Assembly (NCBI GenBank): GCA_013398295.1
Contig: VZSF01010491.1
Location: forward strand, 141,003 to 205,002
Direction: 5' to 3'
Length of the DNA stretch: 64,000 nucleotides
Source: Chionis minor
Taxonomy: Eukaryota; Chordata; Aves; Charadriiformes; Chionididae
Positions 61,075-64,000 of this stretch are shown in pieces (within the stretch, counting starts at the first letter, position 1; each line of letters opens with the position of its first letter). The notes under the pieces were generated by a model. That model searched no databases. It saw only the letters and a program-made list of their open reading frames with translations, and was not told the origin of the DNA. The position numbers were made by a program, and so were the translations under genes.

Positions 61075-61840
61075 ACCATGCTGTCAGAGCAGCAGGACTG
61101 GCCCGCCGTTCAATGCTCCTGTGGGACTGGCGTGCCGGGAGCTGCTGCAGGAGTTATTTCCAAGCAGGGCATCTCTGAGCAAGCCTGCCAGGGTCCCGCG
61201 CCTGCCTTGGCCCCCATGGTGGGATGCCCTGGAGGGTCTCACTGTCCCCTTGGCCGGCTCACGGTTTGCAGCAAGGAGAGAGAACGCAGTGATTCCCAGC
61301 CTTGGGGGCTTTGGCCCCACACCCTTCATGCACCCTTTAGGGGATGAGGGCGGGAGCTGCTGCCATCAACCGGCTCTGTCCCGTGGAGGCAGGACAAAAG
61401 TCAGGAGTCTGGGTCTGCAGCAGCGCAGGGGGAAAGCCACAATGGTTCCGGGCATTGGAGGGGATGGCAGCAGCCCATGTGGGGCAGCCACATCACCCTG
61501 CAACTGTAACGTGGCAATGTATACCCCTTTGCTGTGTCTTCATCTCATAAGTGTCACATCACTGGAGTCAGACCTCACACGCTTTCAACATACCTCCAGT
61601 TCTCCAGAAACAGCCCTGAGCAGGGCTGTGCATCTAGTGTCTGGGCTGGGACCAGGGACTTCTCAGAGATCCCACCCTAGTCAGGGCAGGGGTCTCTGGG
61701 CCAGAACCTGTTCTCCCGGGAAAGGAGAACCATATTGCAGCCTCTCACGTCAACCCAAGCGGACGTTCCCAAGGATGTACCCCAAGCAGCAGAGTGACTT
61801 CAAGAGTGTTTGCACTGGAAACCAGGATCTTTAAAAAATG
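61075..61840 (+). other. GC-rich patch with a long unrecognised frame
   Basis: The plus frame 61121-61834 is 237 codons, the joint longest in the window. It contains no recognised domain, an opposing 81-codon frame overlaps it, and the start is an arbitrary ATG. Codon content tracks local GC. It is most likely a chance frame and is not called as a CDS. Confidence 0.4.
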
Positions 61841-62280
61841 ACCAGTGAGGTAGTTCATGCACTACAGCCCTCCACCGTGGCAAGAAGTTGCCAGCATGAT
61901 TTTGACTGCCATGTTCTCTGTGACAGAAAGCTGATCTGTGCTAATCAAACCATCTCAGCTCAAGCAACTGAGGTATTAATATGTAACCTCAGCTGGCTCT
62001 TGCAGATTTGAGGTTTGCATTTTTGCTTCTCTGTGTTAAGAAACATTGAGAGTGTCAGATATTGAAGTTTTGTGTTTACTTGCCTACAAGATGAGAGGTT
62101 GCTAACTGAGATTCAGCAGGCAAATAAGTTGGTGACCTTGTTCTAAAAATTAATAAACCACCATCAGCACCTCAAAGAGGGGGGGAAGGTAGCATCTGCT
62201 CTTGTTAGTTCAAGCCTGGACCTGCTTTTCATTCAGAATGACCTGACTGCAAATGGAGGCTGCTGTATTTTATGTTACAG

Positions 62281-62370
62281 ACTGCCTTCTAAAGGAGACT
62301 GACCCAAGACGCATGGCATCATTAAATTGGGAATGATGCTGGGCACGCACCACAACCACACAAGCGAAAG
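62281..62370 (+). other. candidate exon, 90 bp, noncoding or start-containing
   Basis: A good acceptor (GGCTGCTGTATTTTATGTTACAG), with a branch-like CTGAC about 30 bases upstream, precedes exactly 90 bp closed by a strong donor (GAAAG then GTGAGT). All three frames have stops in the first part, so it is not an internal coding exon. From the ATG-ATG at 62333 a frame stays open to the donor (MMLGTHHNHTSE). It could be a 5' exon with the start codon, an untranslated exon, a noncoding RNA exon or chance. Confidence 0.25.
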
Positions 62371-62536
62371 GTGAGTTGCTACCTCAAATTGTTTTAAAAA
62401 CTCATTATCATTAATAAATACCAAGCTGTGTTACATGCACCATTTCATTAAAAGAGGATAGCCAGAAGGAGAGCTTAATTATCTTACTCTAGCAAAAGCT
62501 CTAGGGGCAAAAGGGGAATGTATAATCATGGTGTCA

Positions 62537-62665
62537 GTATGGCCTATTGGCCTGCTGGTGGGCCAGCAAGATGGGGACCTGGCTCTCTAATCCTGATCTT
62601 GTCTCTGCTGTATGTGACTTTTGGGGCAAGCCATTTAACCTCCTTTCTAAGATGGGAACTCTCCT
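62537..62665 (+). mobile_element. MIR/CORE-type SINE, diverged
   Basis: The segment keeps MIR landmarks in order. TATGGCCTATTGGCCTG corresponds to the tRNA-like head, and TCTCTGCTGTATGTGACTTT, GGGGCAAGCCATTTAACCTC, CTTTCTAAGATGGGAACT correspond to CTCTGCTGTGTGACCTTGGGCAAGTCACTTAACCTCTCTGTGCC and its continuation. The promoter boxes are degraded. It is a relic of an old tRNA-derived SINE, opposite in orientation to the copy at 13.0 kb. Confidence 0.7.
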
Positions 62666-62669
62666 AGTT

Positions 62670-64000
62670 CCAGGGCTAAGTAATCAAAGTGCCCTGAAGA
62701 CTAATTTTTGTAGAAAGACTGGAGCCTTTCTCACCTGTTTTGGCTTTTCCCATTTCCCTTTATGTGTACTTAGATACCTACTCACCTTGTCCCAGCTGAT
62801 TTGAACTCAGCAACCAGAAGGCACTGCATGATTTAAGAGCATGGCAGCTAGTACTGAGCCACATTGTGAAATCGCCCCATGTCAGTTGTCCTGAAACCAT
62901 GCCAAAAACAACGTAGCTGCTAGTGTCAGCCACATAGAACTAGTTTTGGTAAGACCTGAGGGAAGAGAAGAGCAGGACCAGACTTATGATAGATCTACAA
63001 GTACAAATCGAGTCTATTGGGTCACACGTCTCCTAATCAGTGCAGAGGGAGTCAGGGAGTAACAAAACTGTTTGTACAGTACAAACCAGCCCAGGATGCC
63101 CAGGGGCCTTGAGTATCCAATGATACTGCTAGCCTGTTCACACACATCCCATATCTTTGCAGATACTGCTACCACTCCAGCCAAGAGTGCCACCACATAG
63201 ACCTGGCCAGCTGTCTTGTGTCCCACAGGTGCACTTCTGTGCAGCCAATGCAGTGCTTGTACCCTGATAACTTGCTGTAGGCAGTGAGTCCATTACTTTG
63301 TGCACTTAATTAATCTCAACAACTACGTTACACAGTACTGAGTGAAGCATCTGACCCGGTGCAGAAGTGCCTTGGGTTTATGAATGTCCCCTGGGACTTT
63401 GAATGTATTGATATGGTACAATGGGAGAAGCTTGCCTCCTATTGCGACCTGTTAATTTAGTGGAGGTAACCCCTGTTGGGCTGGCAGATGATGGAAAATA
63501 ATATATCTCTAGCTCTAAGACAGTGAATTTTCTAGCCTTGGGTAAGTTAGCCCAGAAAGAGCAGCACAATGGCATCCCTGGCTCCTCTGGTGCTAAAGCT
63601 TGCTTTGAGCTACGCAGGATCTCTCTGTACCACTGCCACGTAGATGTGCTGTGTGACCGTGCTCCGGTGGCATCACTGCTTGGAGGAGAGCTAGGGCTTC
63701 AGTCCTGCCATCCTGCTTTTCCATCTGAACGTTTACTGTGCCTCTAGCACTTCTCATTTCTGCATCTCAAAAGCTGCCCATGTGTTGAGTCTCTCGTCTC
63801 CACTTCGAGCAGTAATAAGACCTGGGAGACACTAAAACCTGCTTGCTTTAAAAGTACAGTGAGATCTACTAAGGAAAGGGAACTGGTCTGCTTAGAAATG
63901 TCCCATAGGATGAGAAATTGCAGGAACTATGGCCAGAGAAGCTGTTCCCTAGCTGAGCTGAGTTAAAAAGCATTTGAGTGAGAGATTCCCAATTCTGAAG
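62670..64000. other. unannotated DNA
   Basis: No gene or repeat recognised to the end of the window. A strong donor (CTTGG then GTAAGTTA at 63541) has only weak acceptors upstream. Confidence 0.4.

Noticed and set aside
61121..61834. 237-codon plus frame as a protein gene
   Set aside because: It lies in GC-rich DNA with an overlapping opposite-strand frame, has no recognisable domain and starts at an arbitrary ATG; most likely a chance frame.
62537..62665. Functional tRNA gene
   Set aside because: Only a degraded tRNA-like head of a SINE; no intact B box or cloverleaf.

Overview
The window looks like a piece of a bird chromosome (Aves, nuclear DNA). The main evidence is several chicken-repeat-1 (CR1) LINE fragments. 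Their 3' ends carry the CR1 signature: a diverged tail of ATTCTATG/ATTCTGTG units, or its reverse complement CACAGAAT. Their 5' ends are truncated, and recognisable interspersed repeats are sparse. There is no bacterial-style gene organisation: translated ORFs are short, mostly overlap on both strands, and none matches a protein I recognise.

Layout: 1-9 kb is unannotated single-copy DNA with one AT-rich block at about 5.0-5.4 kb that looks constrained. At 9.1 kb there is a perfect 17-bp hairpin. At 12.98-13.16 kb lies an old MIR/CORE-type SINE, followed by a candidate minus-strand exon. From 13.4 to 25.5 kb the sequence is unannotated; GC-rich patches near 15.2-16.6 and 20.9-21.9 kb alternate with AT-rich blocks, and an old palindromic MITE-like repeat sits at 18.2-18.4 kb. 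CR1/L3-type LINE fragments lie at 25.5, 26.0, 30.0, 32.3, 33.4-34.2, 37.9, 40.9, 49.3 and 50.6-51.2 kb. Four of them are very old. The copy at 33.4-34.2 kb is the longest and keeps most of the reverse-transcriptase carboxy-terminal region, broken by a frameshift. A compact CpG-rich patch at 53.1-53.46 kb is the best promoter-like candidate. The last 10 kb holds another MIR-type SINE at 62.5 kb and several splice-bounded candidate exons.

No complete protein-coding gene can be demonstrated. The simplest reading is an intergenic region or the inside of one or more very long introns, possibly with noncoding RNA exons. Candidate exons were picked by eye from a polypyrimidine-AG acceptor paired with a GT donor or an in-frame stop. 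They carry low confidence because many such pairs occur by chance in 64 kb. I found no convincing undescribed system; the points most worth checking are the old repeat relics, the CpG-rich patch, the hairpin, the constrained-looking AT-rich blocks and the candidate exons.
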